Shown: positions 27,388 through 37,140 of the stretch, piece by piece
Position numbering within the stretch: the first letter of the stretch is position 1
How the letters are laid out: every line of letters starts with the position of its first letter
Source of the DNA: Crateriforma conspicua
Lineage (GTDB): Bacteria > Planctomycetota > Planctomycetia > Pirellulales > Pirellulaceae
Assembly: GCF_007752935.1 (NCBI RefSeq)
Contig: NZ_CP036319.1
Location: forward strand, 4,526,001-4,590,000
DNA length: 64,000 nucleotides
Direction: 5' to 3'
The notes under the pieces: model-generated
Told to the model about the DNA's origin: nothing
The model's database searches: none
The model's input: only the letters and a program-made list of their open reading frames with translations
Made by a program: the position numbers and the translations under genes

Positions 27388-28866
27388 ATGTATTCGAATC
27401 AGTCCCAAGTCCCTGTCATGCGGCCGCGAACCCTGGTCCTGGCCTGCTGGATTGCCGTCGTGTCGTCACTTGGCGTCATTGCCCAAGCCGCGAACCAAAG
27501 CAATCAAGGCAGTAACGAACCAGCCGCCAAGCCCAACTTTGTGATCATCTTTGCCGACGACCAAGGCTACGGTGACCTCAGCTGTTTCGGATCGCAGACC
27601 ATTGCCACGCCGAACATTGATCGCTTGGCCACCGACGGTCGCAAGTTCACCAATTTCATGGTCGCTTCACCGGTGTGCACCCCGTCCCGCGCCGCTTTGC
27701 TGACGGGGTGCTATCCCAAGCGTGTCGGCATGCATCAACACGTTTTGTTTCCGGCATCGACCAAGGGCTTGAACCCGAACGAACACACGATCGCCGATCA
27801 CTTGAAGGGGCAGGGTTACGACACCGCCTGCTTTGGCAAATGGCATTTGGGACATCATCCGGAGGTGTTGCCGATTTCCAACGGCTTTGACACCTATTTT
27901 GGGATCCCGTACTCCAACGACATGAACCATCCCGACAACAAAGGCAAACCCAAGGGCGGTCCCGACGGGATGGACATTTTGTGGCAAGATCCCGAATCGA
28001 CGCTGACCAAGTGGAACACGCCTCTGTACGAAGACGACAAGATTGTCGAATTGCCGGTCGATCAGCGAACGGTCACCCGGCGGTACACGCAAAAGGCGAT
28101 TGACTTTATCACCGAGCATCGCGACGGGCCGTTCTTCGTTTACCTGCCGCACTCGATGCCGCACATTCCGCTGTATGTCCCCGATGACGTTCGCGACCCG
28201 GACCCGTTGAACGCCTACATCAACGTGATCGAACACATCGATTCCGAAGTCGGCCGATTGCTGGACACGCTGGATACGTTGGACCTGACTGAAAACACTT
28301 ACGTCATTTACACGACCGACAACGGTCCGTGGTTGACGTTCAAGCATCACGGCGGATCGGCGGGACCATTGCGTGATGGCAAAGGCACAACGTTCGAAGG
28401 CGGCCAGCGGGTGCCATGCGTGATGCGTGGTCCCGGGATTCCCGCTGGTACGGTCTGTGACGCGTTGACTGGAACAATCGACGTCCTGCCGACCATCGCG
28501 TCGATCACCGGCACACCTTTGCCGGCGGACAAGAAGATCGACGGACTGGACGTGTCGGAACTTTGGATGGGTACAGCCGATCAATCGCCGCGTGATGAGT
28601 TTGTGTACTTCACGTCGCATGGTGCCGTGGAAGGCATTCGACTGGGCCAGTGGAAATTGCTGGTTAAAAAGCCGCGTCAGAACAAGAACGCAAAAAACCC
28701 CAAGCCGGCTCAGGTGATGCTGTTTGATTTGAGCAAGGACATCGGCGAACAGAACAATCTGGCCGATGCGAAGCCCGATGTGGTGCAGCGTCTGCGGAAT
28801 CGCATGATGGCGGCGGACGAAGAAATCACGCGGAATGCTCGGGAGCCGTGGCACAAGGAAAAGTAG
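27388..28866 (+). CDS. exported type I sulfatase
   Basis: Hydrolyses sulfate esters, in planctomycetes usually of sulfated algal polysaccharides. The 492 residues have a signal segment (about 12-34), the metal-binding FADDQGYGDLS (DD at 57-58), and the formylglycine motif CTPSRAALLTG with the modifiable Cys at C97. GKWHLGH, the second metal site in YTTDNGPW and a GTTFEGGQRVP loop follow, all typical of the arylsulfatase A/GALNS type. A second Met (11) just before the signal segment is an alternative start. An anaerobic-type maturase (anSME) or FGE is needed and is not in this window. Confidence 0.93.
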   Translation: MYSNQSQVPVMRPRTLVLACWIAVVSSLGVIAQAANQSNQGSNEPAAKPNFVIIFADDQGYGDLSCFGSQTIATPNIDRLATDGRKFTNFMVASPVCTPSRAALLTGCYPKRVGMHQHVLFPASTKGLNPNEHTIADHLKGQGYDTACFGKWHLGHHPEVLPISNGFDTYFGIPYSNDMNHPDNKGKPKGGPDGMDILWQDPESTLTKWNTPLYEDDKIVELPVDQRTVTRRYTQKAIDFITEHRDGPFFVYLPHSMPHIPLYVPDDVRDPDPLNAYINVIEHIDSEVGRLLDTLDTLDLTENTYVIYTTDNGPWLTFKHHGGSAGPLRDGKGTTFEGGQRVPCVMRGPGIPAGTVCDALTGTIDVLPTIASITGTPLPADKKIDGLDVSELWMGTADQSPRDEFVYFTSHGAVEGIRLGQWKLLVKKPRQNKNAKNPKPAQVMLFDLSKDIGEQNNLADAKPDVVQRLRNRMMAADEEITRNAREPWHKEK

Positions 28867-28890
28867 CCTTTATCCAGCCCGATCGAATCA

Positions 28891-29358
28891 TCAATACGAC
28901 GCGGCGCCGAACACGGGGCGCGTCGGCACCGGATGAAACTTTGGCCAAGGGACCTCAGGCTTTTCAACCGGGACATCACCGCCGCCATCCATGCCGATCG
29001 GTGCGCCAAAACATTCGTCTTCGAAACTGCCGGGGCCACCGACCGGGCCATGCACGCCGCCGCAATGTCCGGTCGGGCCACATCCCATTGGGGCGTCCGA
29101 ACGATCGCTTGCGATGACCGACGAATCGCCGGGGACCGGCGTATCGATCGGGACGCCCAAGCGTTTAGGTTGGTTCCAGCCGCCAAAAACGCCGCCGTCA
29201 TCATGCGGATCCAAGTGGCGATAGCTGGGGATGTTCAATGCGACGCAACCACCGCAGCTAAGACATCCGAAGCCGACCAACGCGATCAGCATACGACGAA
29301 ATAAACCAGCCCAGAGGGCGGCATTCGCATCGGCGTGATTGTCCAGGTTGGTCGTCAT
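28891..29358 (-). CDS. planctomycete lipoprotein with Cys/Gly-rich tail, function unknown
   Basis: From ATG 29358, 155 residues: a polar N-terminus, a hydrophobic segment (LIALVGFGCLSCGGC) whose end gives a lipobox, then VALNIPSYRHLDPHDDGGVFGGW, a phrase I know from planctomycete lipoproteins. A Gly/Pro/Cys-rich tail follows (GCGPTGHCGGVHGPVGGPG). Probably outer-surface or periplasmic; function unknown. It is convergent with the sulfatase gene (24-nt gap). A perfect 15-bp stem-loop lies about 37 nt upstream of the start. Confidence 0.65.
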   Translation of the reverse strand: MTTNLDNHADANAALWAGLFRRMLIALVGFGCLSCGGCVALNIPSYRHLDPHDDGGVFGGWNQPKRLGVPIDTPVPGDSSVIASDRSDAPMGCGPTGHCGGVHGPVGGPGSFEDECFGAPIGMDGGGDVPVEKPEVPWPKFHPVPTRPVFGAASY

Positions 29359-29758
29359 GGAAAGAAACGAATCGCTGTGAAGGAGTGCCTGTGAATCAGC
29401 CGGCCGGCAGCGAATGCCGGCCGGCTGATCTGGCACAGTGTCCCCCCCAGGACCTGTTAAGCTGTATCGGTCGATCCGGTCGTGCGAATGAGCGAAGTCG
29501 GTTGGATCAGATCGTTTTTTTCAAAAATGCCCTTGCAGGCGACCTGGTCGCTGCCAAGCATCGGCGTCCGCGGCCGAACAGGCAGTCGATCCGCCCCAAC
29601 GCGCCGCGTGTCGACGACATGACGACAGGGTTTCACACCCGCCGTGGTTTCACAGACGTGCGGTTTGGTCGAAGCATGTGCCGGCCAAATCAGTCGTCGT
29701 TCCAGCTTGAGCTTTCGGCGCAGACGACACCATTTTCCGAACGCCCACCGATGCGACA
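29359..29758. other. 400-bp gap between divergent genes, with a strong stem-loop
   Basis: Contains the inverted repeat at 29395-29429 and otherwise only short, overlapping open frames on both strands without start signals or protein character. Confidence 0.4.
29395..29429. repeat. perfect 15-bp inverted repeat
   Basis: ATCAGCCGGCCGGCA (29395-29409), 5-nt loop GCGAA, TGCCGGCCGGCTGAT (29415-29429). It would form a very stable hairpin in the 5' leader of the leftward lipoprotein gene. No T-run follows on either strand, so it is not a classic terminator. Confidence 0.75.
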
Positions 29759-31006
29759 ATGAATTCGCCCACTGCCGTGTTTGCTCCATCCGCCGCGATT
29801 CCCGCGACGCGTTCGCCGGCGTCGATACCGATGTCCGACCAAACAGCAACGGGGGAGGCAACGGCACGGCGCATCATCACGCTGGGCAACCGCCTGGGAC
29901 GGCTTTGGCGTTGGCTGAGCCGAACAGTCGCCACCAGTTTCAACTTGGCATCATTGATCGCGTTGCTGGCTGTTGCGGCCGCGGTTCCCGTGATCCAGTT
30001 GGTGACGTTGGGCTACACGGTCGGCGTGGCGGGGCGCATCGCCAGCGGGCAATCTGTTTTGTCGTCCATGCCGGGATTACGCCAAGCGGGGCGTGTCGGC
30101 TTGGCCGCAATCGTCGTCTTCGTGTTTGCGTTGCCGACCAAAATGTTGGTCCATTGGGCTTCGGTCGCGGGCCTGTTGGGCAGCCCCCCGACGACCGTTT
30201 TTTTGTTGCACCTGGCATCTTGGTTGGCCGCCGGTGTGACTTTGGTCTATCTGTGCTGGGCTTGGATTCGTGGCGGACGCTTGGTCGATTACCTTTGGCC
30301 CGCGCCGGTGCGTTTCGTCAAATCGGCTTGGCATCCGTCGACCTGGTCAACCGCGGCGGACCGTTTGTGGCGGCTGACGGGAAGCTTTGACGCGATGGGG
30401 CATTTGTGGCTGGGGATTCAGACGTTCGTGGGGACATTGATCTGGTTGATCCCGGCGATGCTGATCATTGCCGCGAACCGCAACGGAAAAACGGGGCTGG
30501 CTGGTTTGATCGGTGTACTGTCGCTGTTGGCACTCGGACTGGCGATGTTTTACTTGCCGATGCTGCAGGTTCAATTCGCCCGCGAGCGTCGTTTTCGCGC
30601 CTTGTTCGATGTCAAAGCGGTTCGTCTGGCGTTTCGTCGCAGCCCCTGGGCTTACACGGCGGCGATGCTGGTCAGTTTGGTCCTGGCACCGATCCCGTTG
30701 TACTTGCTGAAAATCGAAGCAACGCCACGTGAGGTCGTGTGGCTGCCGTGCGTGGTGTTTGTCACGTTCATGTTGCCGGCTCGGGTTTGCGCGGGATTGG
30801 CGATGCGGCGTGCCCGTCGCTTCACCGAAGTCCGCCGTGGTTTCTGGCCCACGACCAGTCGCGTGCTGGCTCGCCTGTCGATGGTACCGATCGTTGGCTT
30901 GTACCTGTTGTTCGTTTATCTTTCACAGTACACCAGCTGGGACGGTCTTCAGACGTGGATCCAGCAACACGCGATTTTGGTCCCCTATCCATTCTTGGGC
31001 GTATAG
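29759..31006 (+). CDS. multi-pass membrane protein, function unknown (possibly DUF4013-like)
   Basis: 415 residues with about eight hydrophobic segments, including LASLIALLAVAAAVPVIQLV, VGLAAIVVFVFALPTKM, LASWLAAGVTLVYLCWAW, IWLIPAMLIIAANR and AAMLVSLVLAPIPLYLL. The first ~45 residues are polar; an internal ATG at 29831 (MSDQTATGE) may be the true start. No transporter or enzyme signature is seen. It ends 3 nt before the S41 protease start, so the two genes are surely one transcript and probably act together at the membrane. Confidence 0.7.
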   Translation: MNSPTAVFAPSAAIPATRSPASIPMSDQTATGEATARRIITLGNRLGRLWRWLSRTVATSFNLASLIALLAVAAAVPVIQLVTLGYTVGVAGRIASGQSVLSSMPGLRQAGRVGLAAIVVFVFALPTKMLVHWASVAGLLGSPPTTVFLLHLASWLAAGVTLVYLCWAWIRGGRLVDYLWPAPVRFVKSAWHPSTWSTAADRLWRLTGSFDAMGHLWLGIQTFVGTLIWLIPAMLIIAANRNGKTGLAGLIGVLSLLALGLAMFYLPMLQVQFARERRFRALFDVKAVRLAFRRSPWAYTAAMLVSLVLAPIPLYLLKIEATPREVVWLPCVVFVTFMLPARVCAGLAMRRARRFTEVRRGFWPTTSRVLARLSMVPIVGLYLLFVYLSQYTSWDGLQTWIQQHAILVPYPFLGV

Positions 31007-31009
31007 ACG

Positions 31010-32470
31010 ATGCCTCCACGGCACCTGAACTTCATTCTTTTTTCGGCCATGGTGTCGCTGGCCTGCTACACGACCTATCAATTCATCCGCCCGGCGATTG
31101 TCGTCGGCGATGCGATCCAGTTGATCGATCGTTATTACGTCGAACCCATCGACACCGACAAATTGGTCGACGGCGCGATGGACGGTGTGACCGGCCAATT
31201 GGATGAAAACAGCAGCTTCATTGCTCAGTCGGACTATCAAGCCTTCCAAGACACCATCAACCAGGAATTCGCGGGCATCGGAATTCTGATCGAACAACCG
31301 GCCGAAGATCAGCCCGTCCGAGTCATCACGCCCATGGTCGGGTCACCGGCATTGGCGGCGGGATTTCGCCCCGGTGATCTGATTGTCCGCGTCGAGCAAA
31401 CGGACACGTCGGCAATGACGATCAGCGATGTCAGTTCGCTGCTGCGAGGTCCCATCGGGACTCAGGTCGACGTGGGTGTCCGGCGCGGCGACGAAACGTT
31501 CGACCTTTCGGTGAAGCGAGAATCGATCCCCCTGGAATCGGTCGTCGGCGACCATCGCGACGCGGACGACCGGTGGGTCTATCGGCTGAAGGAAGATCCA
31601 CGGATCGCCTACATTCGCTTGACGACCTTTGGCGAAAAAACGCCGGAGGAACTGGAGGCGGTTTTGAGGGATTTGGACAACGATTTCGAAGCGATGATTT
31701 TGGACGTCCGTGGCAACGGCGGCGGTTTGTTGACCACGGCGGTCAGCGTCTGTGACATGTTCCTGGACGACGGCTTGATCGTCAGCACCAAAATTCGTGG
31801 TGGTGTTCCGGAAGACCGCTGGGAGGCATCGCCCGGCGTTTTGGTGAATCCCGAGATTCCGTTGGTCGTGATGGTCAACAGCGGCAGTGCCAGCGCCAGC
31901 GAAATCGTGGCCGCTTGCTTTCAGGACCGTGGCCGCGCCGCCGTCGCCGGTGTCCGCAGCTATGGCAAAGGCACCGTCCAGAACATCTTGCCGCTGCAAT
32001 TCGGCCGCAGTGCGTTACGTTTGACGGTCGCCACGTTCTATCGGCCCAGCGACCGAAGCATTCATCGCGGGCTCAATGCCACCGAAGAAGACGAATGGGG
32101 CGTGACGCCGAACCCCGGCTTGATGGTTCCGATCACCGAATCACAGGCTGAAAAGATTGCCGATCGTTGGTTGCAGGCTTCCTATCCGTTGCTGGCCCAA
32201 GAAGCACAATCTGAGACCGACGACGATGCGAACGCGACGACGGATGAAGAATCAACCGGGAACGATGACTCGTCAGCCGATTCCGCCAAGGATTCTTCCG
32301 GCGACACACCCCAGGATGATCCGCTGGTCGATGACGGTGAAGTCGCAGACCCACCGCTTGGGCCGCCCATTACTGAGGATCCCCCCTTGGACCAAGCGAT
32401 TCATTATCTGCGTGACCTGATTCGCCAAGACGCACTTCCCGACGCGCCGCCGCAAGCCGTCGCGGCCTAA
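31010..32470 (+). CDS. S41 family carboxy-terminal processing peptidase (CtpA-like)
   Basis: Membrane-anchored serine protease of 486 residues. It has an N-terminal membrane segment (LNFILFSAMVSLACYTTYQF), a helical region, and a PDZ domain around 85-170 with MVGSPALAAGFRPGDLIVRV. The S41 core follows: DVRGNGGG, the nucleophile Ser in MVNSGSASASEIVA (about 285-298) and the Lys in SYGKGTVQ (about 317-324). The C-terminal 90 residues are acidic, Ser/Asp-rich low complexity followed by a helix (LDQAIHYLRDLIRQDA). It trims C-termini of periplasmic proteins. Coupled to the upstream membrane protein gene. Confidence 0.92.
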   Translation: MPPRHLNFILFSAMVSLACYTTYQFIRPAIVVGDAIQLIDRYYVEPIDTDKLVDGAMDGVTGQLDENSSFIAQSDYQAFQDTINQEFAGIGILIEQPAEDQPVRVITPMVGSPALAAGFRPGDLIVRVEQTDTSAMTISDVSSLLRGPIGTQVDVGVRRGDETFDLSVKRESIPLESVVGDHRDADDRWVYRLKEDPRIAYIRLTTFGEKTPEELEAVLRDLDNDFEAMILDVRGNGGGLLTTAVSVCDMFLDDGLIVSTKIRGGVPEDRWEASPGVLVNPEIPLVVMVNSGSASASEIVAACFQDRGRAAVAGVRSYGKGTVQNILPLQFGRSALRLTVATFYRPSDRSIHRGLNATEEDEWGVTPNPGLMVPITESQAEKIADRWLQASYPLLAQEAQSETDDDANATTDEESTGNDDSSADSAKDSSGDTPQDDPLVDDGEVADPPLGPPITEDPPLDQAIHYLRDLIRQDALPDAPPQAVAA

Positions 32471-32485
32471 CAGCGACGGGACGAT

Positions 32486-33742
32486 TCAATTCACCGAATT
32501 CATCGCTGAAGATCGCGCGGGACGGCCGGCATAGGTCATCCATCGCCAAACATATTCCATGGGACCGAATCGGAAACGCGATACCCACCATCGCGACGCG
32601 ATCAATTGCAACGCCCAAATGGCCACGACCACGACAGCTTGTTGCACCCGAGACACGGAACCGAACCAGCCCGCCGCTGCCAGCCATCCCATCACGTGTC
32701 CATAAAACAGTGTGGTGCAGATCAGCGTTTGCATCAGGTAGTTCGTCAGTGCTGTCTTGCCGACCGGTACCAACCAGTTCGCCAACGTCGGGCCGACTCG
32801 GGTCCGGCGGATCCATTCCAGCCCGCCGATGTAGCCGGCTGCGACGAACAGGCTGCCGACGAAATTGGGAATCTGGCCAAAAAAGAAGCTGTATCCGACG
32901 TCCCACTGGTGCTGTTCATGTTGCCAGATGCCCCACGCGACCACGGGCAAACCGATCGCCAGTCCGATGACGGTCATCATTTGATAGAAGAAGATGCTGC
33001 GCCGACCAGACAATACGCCCATTTTCATCAGGGCGGCACCGATCAGCATCATCGCCCCAATCCGCCAAGAAAGAATGACGGGAAACACAAACAACTGCAT
33101 CGAAAGAGCCCCCGGAACACGGTACTCGGATTGCTCCAACCAACCGCCGCGGTACGCCGCTAATTCTTGTGACAGCATCTGGGCATCGGGACGCCATTCG
33201 GCAGCCACCTGTGCCGCGGCCGCTTCATCCCACTGGGGCATCGACCAGCCAAACAACACGTCGATGGCAATCCGAATCAAAAGCAAGCCAACGGCGAGGC
33301 CCAACAAATATCGACATCGAAGCCCGATCAACGGATAGATCAGGCACCCGCAAATCGCATAGGGCACCAAGATATCGCCGATCCAGAACACATAGGCGTG
33401 CACCATGCCAATGACAAACAGGCCCGCCATGCGTCGATAGTGCAGGGCGGTTGCCGGGCGGCCGTCCCGTTTCGCCCGCTGGGCCATCAACGCAATTCCG
33501 GCACCGAACAGCGTTGAAAACAGAGTCATGAACTTGGTGTCGGCCAATAACGCCGCCAAATACCAGACGGCATAGTTCCACCCGGTCAAATCACCGTACG
33601 CCGTCGGGTTCAAATAGGCCGCCGACGGCATGGCGAACGACTGGACGTTCATCACCAAGATGCCCAACAATGCGAATCCGCGGATCAAATCAAGCGTTTC
33701 AATACGCTCGGTCGATCTCGTCGCTTCGCTAATGGTCGCCAT
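32486..33742 (-). CDS. DUF418 family membrane protein (YeiB-like)
   Basis: 418 residues, about ten hydrophobic segments. The N-terminal RIETLDLIRGFALLGILVMN is the heparan-alpha-glucosaminide acyltransferase-like opening shared by DUF418/DUF1624 proteins. The C-terminal third (NWLVPVGKTALTNYLMQTLI and FGPMEYVWRWMTYA) is the DUF418 hallmark. The function is unproven; an acyl transfer or transport role is proposed for relatives. Its ATG lies inside the last codons of the upstream antiporter gene (14-nt overlap), which implies translational coupling. Confidence 0.88.
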   Translation of the reverse strand: MATISEATRSTERIETLDLIRGFALLGILVMNVQSFAMPSAAYLNPTAYGDLTGWNYAVWYLAALLADTKFMTLFSTLFGAGIALMAQRAKRDGRPATALHYRRMAGLFVIGMVHAYVFWIGDILVPYAICGCLIYPLIGLRCRYLLGLAVGLLLIRIAIDVLFGWSMPQWDEAAAAQVAAEWRPDAQMLSQELAAYRGGWLEQSEYRVPGALSMQLFVFPVILSWRIGAMMLIGAALMKMGVLSGRRSIFFYQMMTVIGLAIGLPVVAWGIWQHEQHQWDVGYSFFFGQIPNFVGSLFVAAGYIGGLEWIRRTRVGPTLANWLVPVGKTALTNYLMQTLICTTLFYGHVMGWLAAAGWFGSVSRVQQAVVVVAIWALQLIASRWWVSRFRFGPMEYVWRWMTYAGRPARSSAMNSVN

Positions 33743-35435
33743 TCTGGTCGCTCTTGGATTGTTGGCGATTCTTTTGGTTGCGGTCGCGGATCAGCAGATT
33801 CGTCAGGTCGCCGCGACGCAGCGTCCCGATCAAAACATGAGGTGAATCATCGCTGACCACCGGCACACAGTCATCGGTCGTTTGTCGAAAAAGTTCGACG
33901 GCGTCGCGAACCGGCTGGCTGGGACGCAACAGCACTTCGGGCGGTGTGGCCAAATCGCTGGCCAGCAACAAATGATCTTCGTGCGGATCAAAGCAAGCTT
34001 GGTTCAATAAATCAAATCGGATCAAACCCACCACCGCTCTCCGGTCATCCAACACGGGAAACGTATTGTCGTGCGAATTTTCGACGAAGTGCAGGACTTC
34101 ATTGAAATCGGCACTTTCCGCGATCCCGTCGACACTGCGGCGCATCACTTGTTCCACATTCATCCGGTCCGTCTGGGGTTCACGCCTCGTCAGCCCCGCC
34201 GATCCCGACAAACGTGTCCAAACATTGCGTAGCGCCGACATCGGAGTTCCGAACGTGTGATGAATCGAATTGGCGATCGGCATTTCGCCACTTTGCAACA
34301 CGGATCGTCGCGTCAACAACGGTCCGATGATTTCGAAAAAGATCACCGTTCCCAGAATGATTGCTTGAACGTCGCCGCCCATTTCTGGGTCGCGTGTTTT
34401 GGCGGTGGTCGCAAGCGAAATGGCGGCACCTGCCTGAGCCAGCAATGCTGGCCCCAGCCACACTTGTACCTCACGTGAAACCGATGCATAGGGAGCGGTG
34501 AAATACACGCCCAGGACTTTGCCGACACACCGCAGAACCACATAAGCCGCACCGACGGTCCCGACCTGCCACAACAATTGCAGGTTCATTTCTGATCCGT
34601 GGACAGAAAAAAAGACGACGGTCAACAAACCACCAATCGAATCAAACTGGCCGATGATCTTCTCCGCCGCGCCCGATGAATTGACCACCACCACGCCCAG
34701 CACGAGGAAGGTCAACATGTATGGCAAGTCCAGCGATTCGCTGATGCCCAGCAACAATCCGCACACGCCGATCAACAACACCAGCCAGCGACCAGGGCTG
34801 AGCAGTTCACATGAGTAGCTGACCACCAATCCGCCCAGGAAACCCAGAAACGCTGACCCGAACAGATCGATTCCCAGCGTGGCCAGGACCTCGGCCGGCT
34901 GAACATCGGAATCACCGCCGGCCAACTGGATTCCCAGCCAAACCAATTCGAACAACACCACCGCCGCGATATTGTTCAACGTGACCAACGTACCGGTCAT
35001 CGTCGTCACCGGACCGGCCGCCCCCGTTTCGCGAAGCACCAGCATGGTCGTCGCCGGGGCGGTGGCCACCGCCAACGTTCCCAACAACAAAGCTTTCGAA
35101 CCACTGACACCCAACAGGATCAATCCAGCGGTGACCAACACCACCGTTAAAAAGATTTCACCCAGTGACAGCGGAATCGCCTTGGCCGCCAACCGCCGCA
35201 TTTGCTCCATTGGGAATTGAGTCCCCAAATGAAACAGAACCAGCGCCATCGCCAACTTCGTGAGCGGTTCCAAGAATTCGTGATGATCGTGCGGAACCAG
35301 ATCGAAAACACTGGGCCCCAACAACAATCCGGCAATCAAATAGGCCGTGACCTTGGGCAGCCGCAACCATTCGCCCACCAAACCGGCCAGCAGACTGGCA
35401 GCCAGTAACATTCCAATCGTTGTGGCAATGTGCAC
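33729..35435 (-). CDS. CPA2 cation:proton antiporter (KefB/NapA-like) with C-terminal CBS pair
   Basis: 568 residues. Roughly the first 390 form a Na+/H+-exchanger domain of 11-13 hydrophobic segments beginning WLRLPKVTAYLIAGLLLGPS, with LVLFHLGTQFP. The C-terminus holds two CBS motifs: VMRRSVDGIAESADFNEVLHF...VVGLIRFDLL and LLRPSQPVRDAVELF...LIGTLRRGDL. This suggests nucleotide control of transport. The TrkA-N domain of true KefB/C is absent. The cation is not predictable. It overlaps the downstream DUF418 gene. Confidence 0.88.
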   Translation of the reverse strand: MHIATTIGMLLAASLLAGLVGEWLRLPKVTAYLIAGLLLGPSVFDLVPHDHHEFLEPLTKLAMALVLFHLGTQFPMEQMRRLAAKAIPLSLGEIFLTVVLVTAGLILLGVSGSKALLLGTLAVATAPATTMLVLRETGAAGPVTTMTGTLVTLNNIAAVVLFELVWLGIQLAGGDSDVQPAEVLATLGIDLFGSAFLGFLGGLVVSYSCELLSPGRWLVLLIGVCGLLLGISESLDLPYMLTFLVLGVVVVNSSGAAEKIIGQFDSIGGLLTVVFFSVHGSEMNLQLLWQVGTVGAAYVVLRCVGKVLGVYFTAPYASVSREVQVWLGPALLAQAGAAISLATTAKTRDPEMGGDVQAIILGTVIFFEIIGPLLTRRSVLQSGEMPIANSIHHTFGTPMSALRNVWTRLSGSAGLTRREPQTDRMNVEQVMRRSVDGIAESADFNEVLHFVENSHDNTFPVLDDRRAVVGLIRFDLLNQACFDPHEDHLLLASDLATPPEVLLRPSQPVRDAVELFRQTTDDCVPVVSDDSPHVLIGTLRRGDLTNLLIRDRNQKNRQQSKSDQNGDH

Positions 35436-35829
35436 GGTGCCGATTCCCGTTGTCCATTAATCGCGTCCACACCTCGGCGGTGGGATTTCGGCCATAGATT
35501 AGCCGAATCGGTGGAAATTTTGGGAGACGGATCACGCGACGTCACCGACGGAGTCGCCAAATAGTGACATATTGCAAACCTGTCCCACCATGCCCCCGGT
35601 CGATGGCTGCCAAACTCCCCCGCAGACCCATGCCCGCCGTAGGCCCACGCATTAGACGCTTCGAAATCACCGGGCATTCCGTCCACCTCGATCGTGATCG
35701 AGCCGTGACCAAGCCGACGCGTATCTGGAACTTCTTTGCGCACGAAAGATCGATGGGACACCCCAAACGATGCCTTGGGACACCGGATAAAATGAGCCCC
35801 AATCATCCGATCCGTCGTGCGGCACCGCC
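35436..35829. other. gap between divergent genes, nothing recognised
   Basis: Lies between the antiporter gene and the FG-GAP protein gene. Overlapping leftward frames (for example 35667-36095) are antisense shadows of the next gene. No RNA gene or repeat seen. Confidence 0.4.
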
Positions 35830-37140
35830 GTGACGTCACCTTGCACCCCTTCAGCGATCATGCCCATGCCTTCGGTATCGCCGATTGGATTTTCACGCCG
35901 CATCTTGCCAACCGTTTGCCTGGTGACGTCGATGATGCCCGGATGGAATCGTGATTCATCGGCTGATCCACCATCGACTGAAGTCAGGTCATCCGATCCT
36001 GCCGCATTCTGGCGACGGCACACGATCGACGAATCACTGGTCGGGGCCGACGGAGTCCGATTGGGCGACTTCAACAACGACGGTCGGATCGACATCGTGA
36101 CGGGATGGGAAGAATCCGGGGTGGTTCGCCTGTACTTGCATCCGGGGTCAGACGCCGCAACACAGCCTTGGCCAGCATTGACGATCGGTCACGGTGATTC
36201 GGTCGAAGATGCTTTTCCGATCGACATCGATGGCGACCGACAGTTGGAAGTGATCAGTTGTCACGAGGGCAAGACACGGCAAGTCATGCTTCATCGACTA
36301 GACGGAAACACGATGAAAGGCATCGACTTTCAAAATCCCAATCAAAACGCGACAACGCGGTGGCAAAGCCAGACGCTGCACCAACTGGCGGCAGAACAAT
36401 GGATGTTCGGTCATGGTATCCGTTTGCATGACGGTCGACAGGCGATTGTCCTGGGATCCAAAGGACGTGATGCGTCGATCACGCTATTGCGTCCCACCGC
36501 CGGAACGCCTGAACCGATCGAACAATGGGCGCCGCAGCGATTAAGAGACGCGGGATGGATCATGTCATTGCGATGCATCGATATGGATCAGGATGGCGAT
36601 GACGACATCGTCTACAGCGACCGCAAAGGACCGCTGCGCGGGGTCGGCTGGCTGGAACAACCCGACGATCTTTCGGGTGACACGCCCTGGAATGACCACA
36701 CCTTGCACCGGAGCAATCACGAAGTGATGTTCTTGCAAGCCGATCCAAATCAATGGTTCGTTGCGACCCGAGATGGTGTCTGGTTGCGTTTCGACCGAAA
36801 CGATGATGGGACGTGGCATATCCGACCGTTTTCTAATCCGGTCGGTGTGGCGCACGGAAAAGCGATCGCGAGGCTGGATGACGGACGCTTGGTCATGACG
36901 GCCAACACGCTGGACGATGCCGATCCAACGCCCGCCATCGGAATCTGGATCTCGGATCCCAAGCACACGTCTTGGTCCCGCCTGGGAACCACGCAAGGCG
37001 CAAAGTTTGATCGCATCGAATGCGTGGACATCGACGGTGACGGCGACCAAGACATTCTTACGTGCGAAGAACGATTCGCCTTGGGCGTGGTGTGGTACGA
37101 AAATCCACAGTACGACCGGTCCCAGCAAACCAACCGCTAG
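35830..37140 (+). CDS. FG-GAP/VCBS repeat protein
   Basis: 436 residues of a probable beta-propeller surface protein. Ca-binding FG-GAP cores can be counted: VRLGDFNNDGRIDIVTGW, AFPIDIDGDRQLEVISCHE, CIDMDQDGDDDIVYSD and CVDIDGDGDQDILTCEE. The N-terminal ~40 residues (IGFSRRILPTVCLVTSMMPG) may be an unusual export signal, and ATG 35860 is an alternative start. In planctomycetes such proteins are exported and of unknown ligand. Its stop shares the CTAG tetranucleotide with the stop of the convergent glycosyltransferase gene (4-nt overlap). Confidence 0.8.
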   Translation: MTSPCTPSAIMPMPSVSPIGFSRRILPTVCLVTSMMPGWNRDSSADPPSTEVRSSDPAAFWRRHTIDESLVGADGVRLGDFNNDGRIDIVTGWEESGVVRLYLHPGSDAATQPWPALTIGHGDSVEDAFPIDIDGDRQLEVISCHEGKTRQVMLHRLDGNTMKGIDFQNPNQNATTRWQSQTLHQLAAEQWMFGHGIRLHDGRQAIVLGSKGRDASITLLRPTAGTPEPIEQWAPQRLRDAGWIMSLRCIDMDQDGDDDIVYSDRKGPLRGVGWLEQPDDLSGDTPWNDHTLHRSNHEVMFLQADPNQWFVATRDGVWLRFDRNDDGTWHIRPFSNPVGVAHGKAIARLDDGRLVMTANTLDDADPTPAIGIWISDPKHTSWSRLGTTQGAKFDRIECVDIDGDGDQDILTCEERFALGVVWYENPQYDRSQQTNR

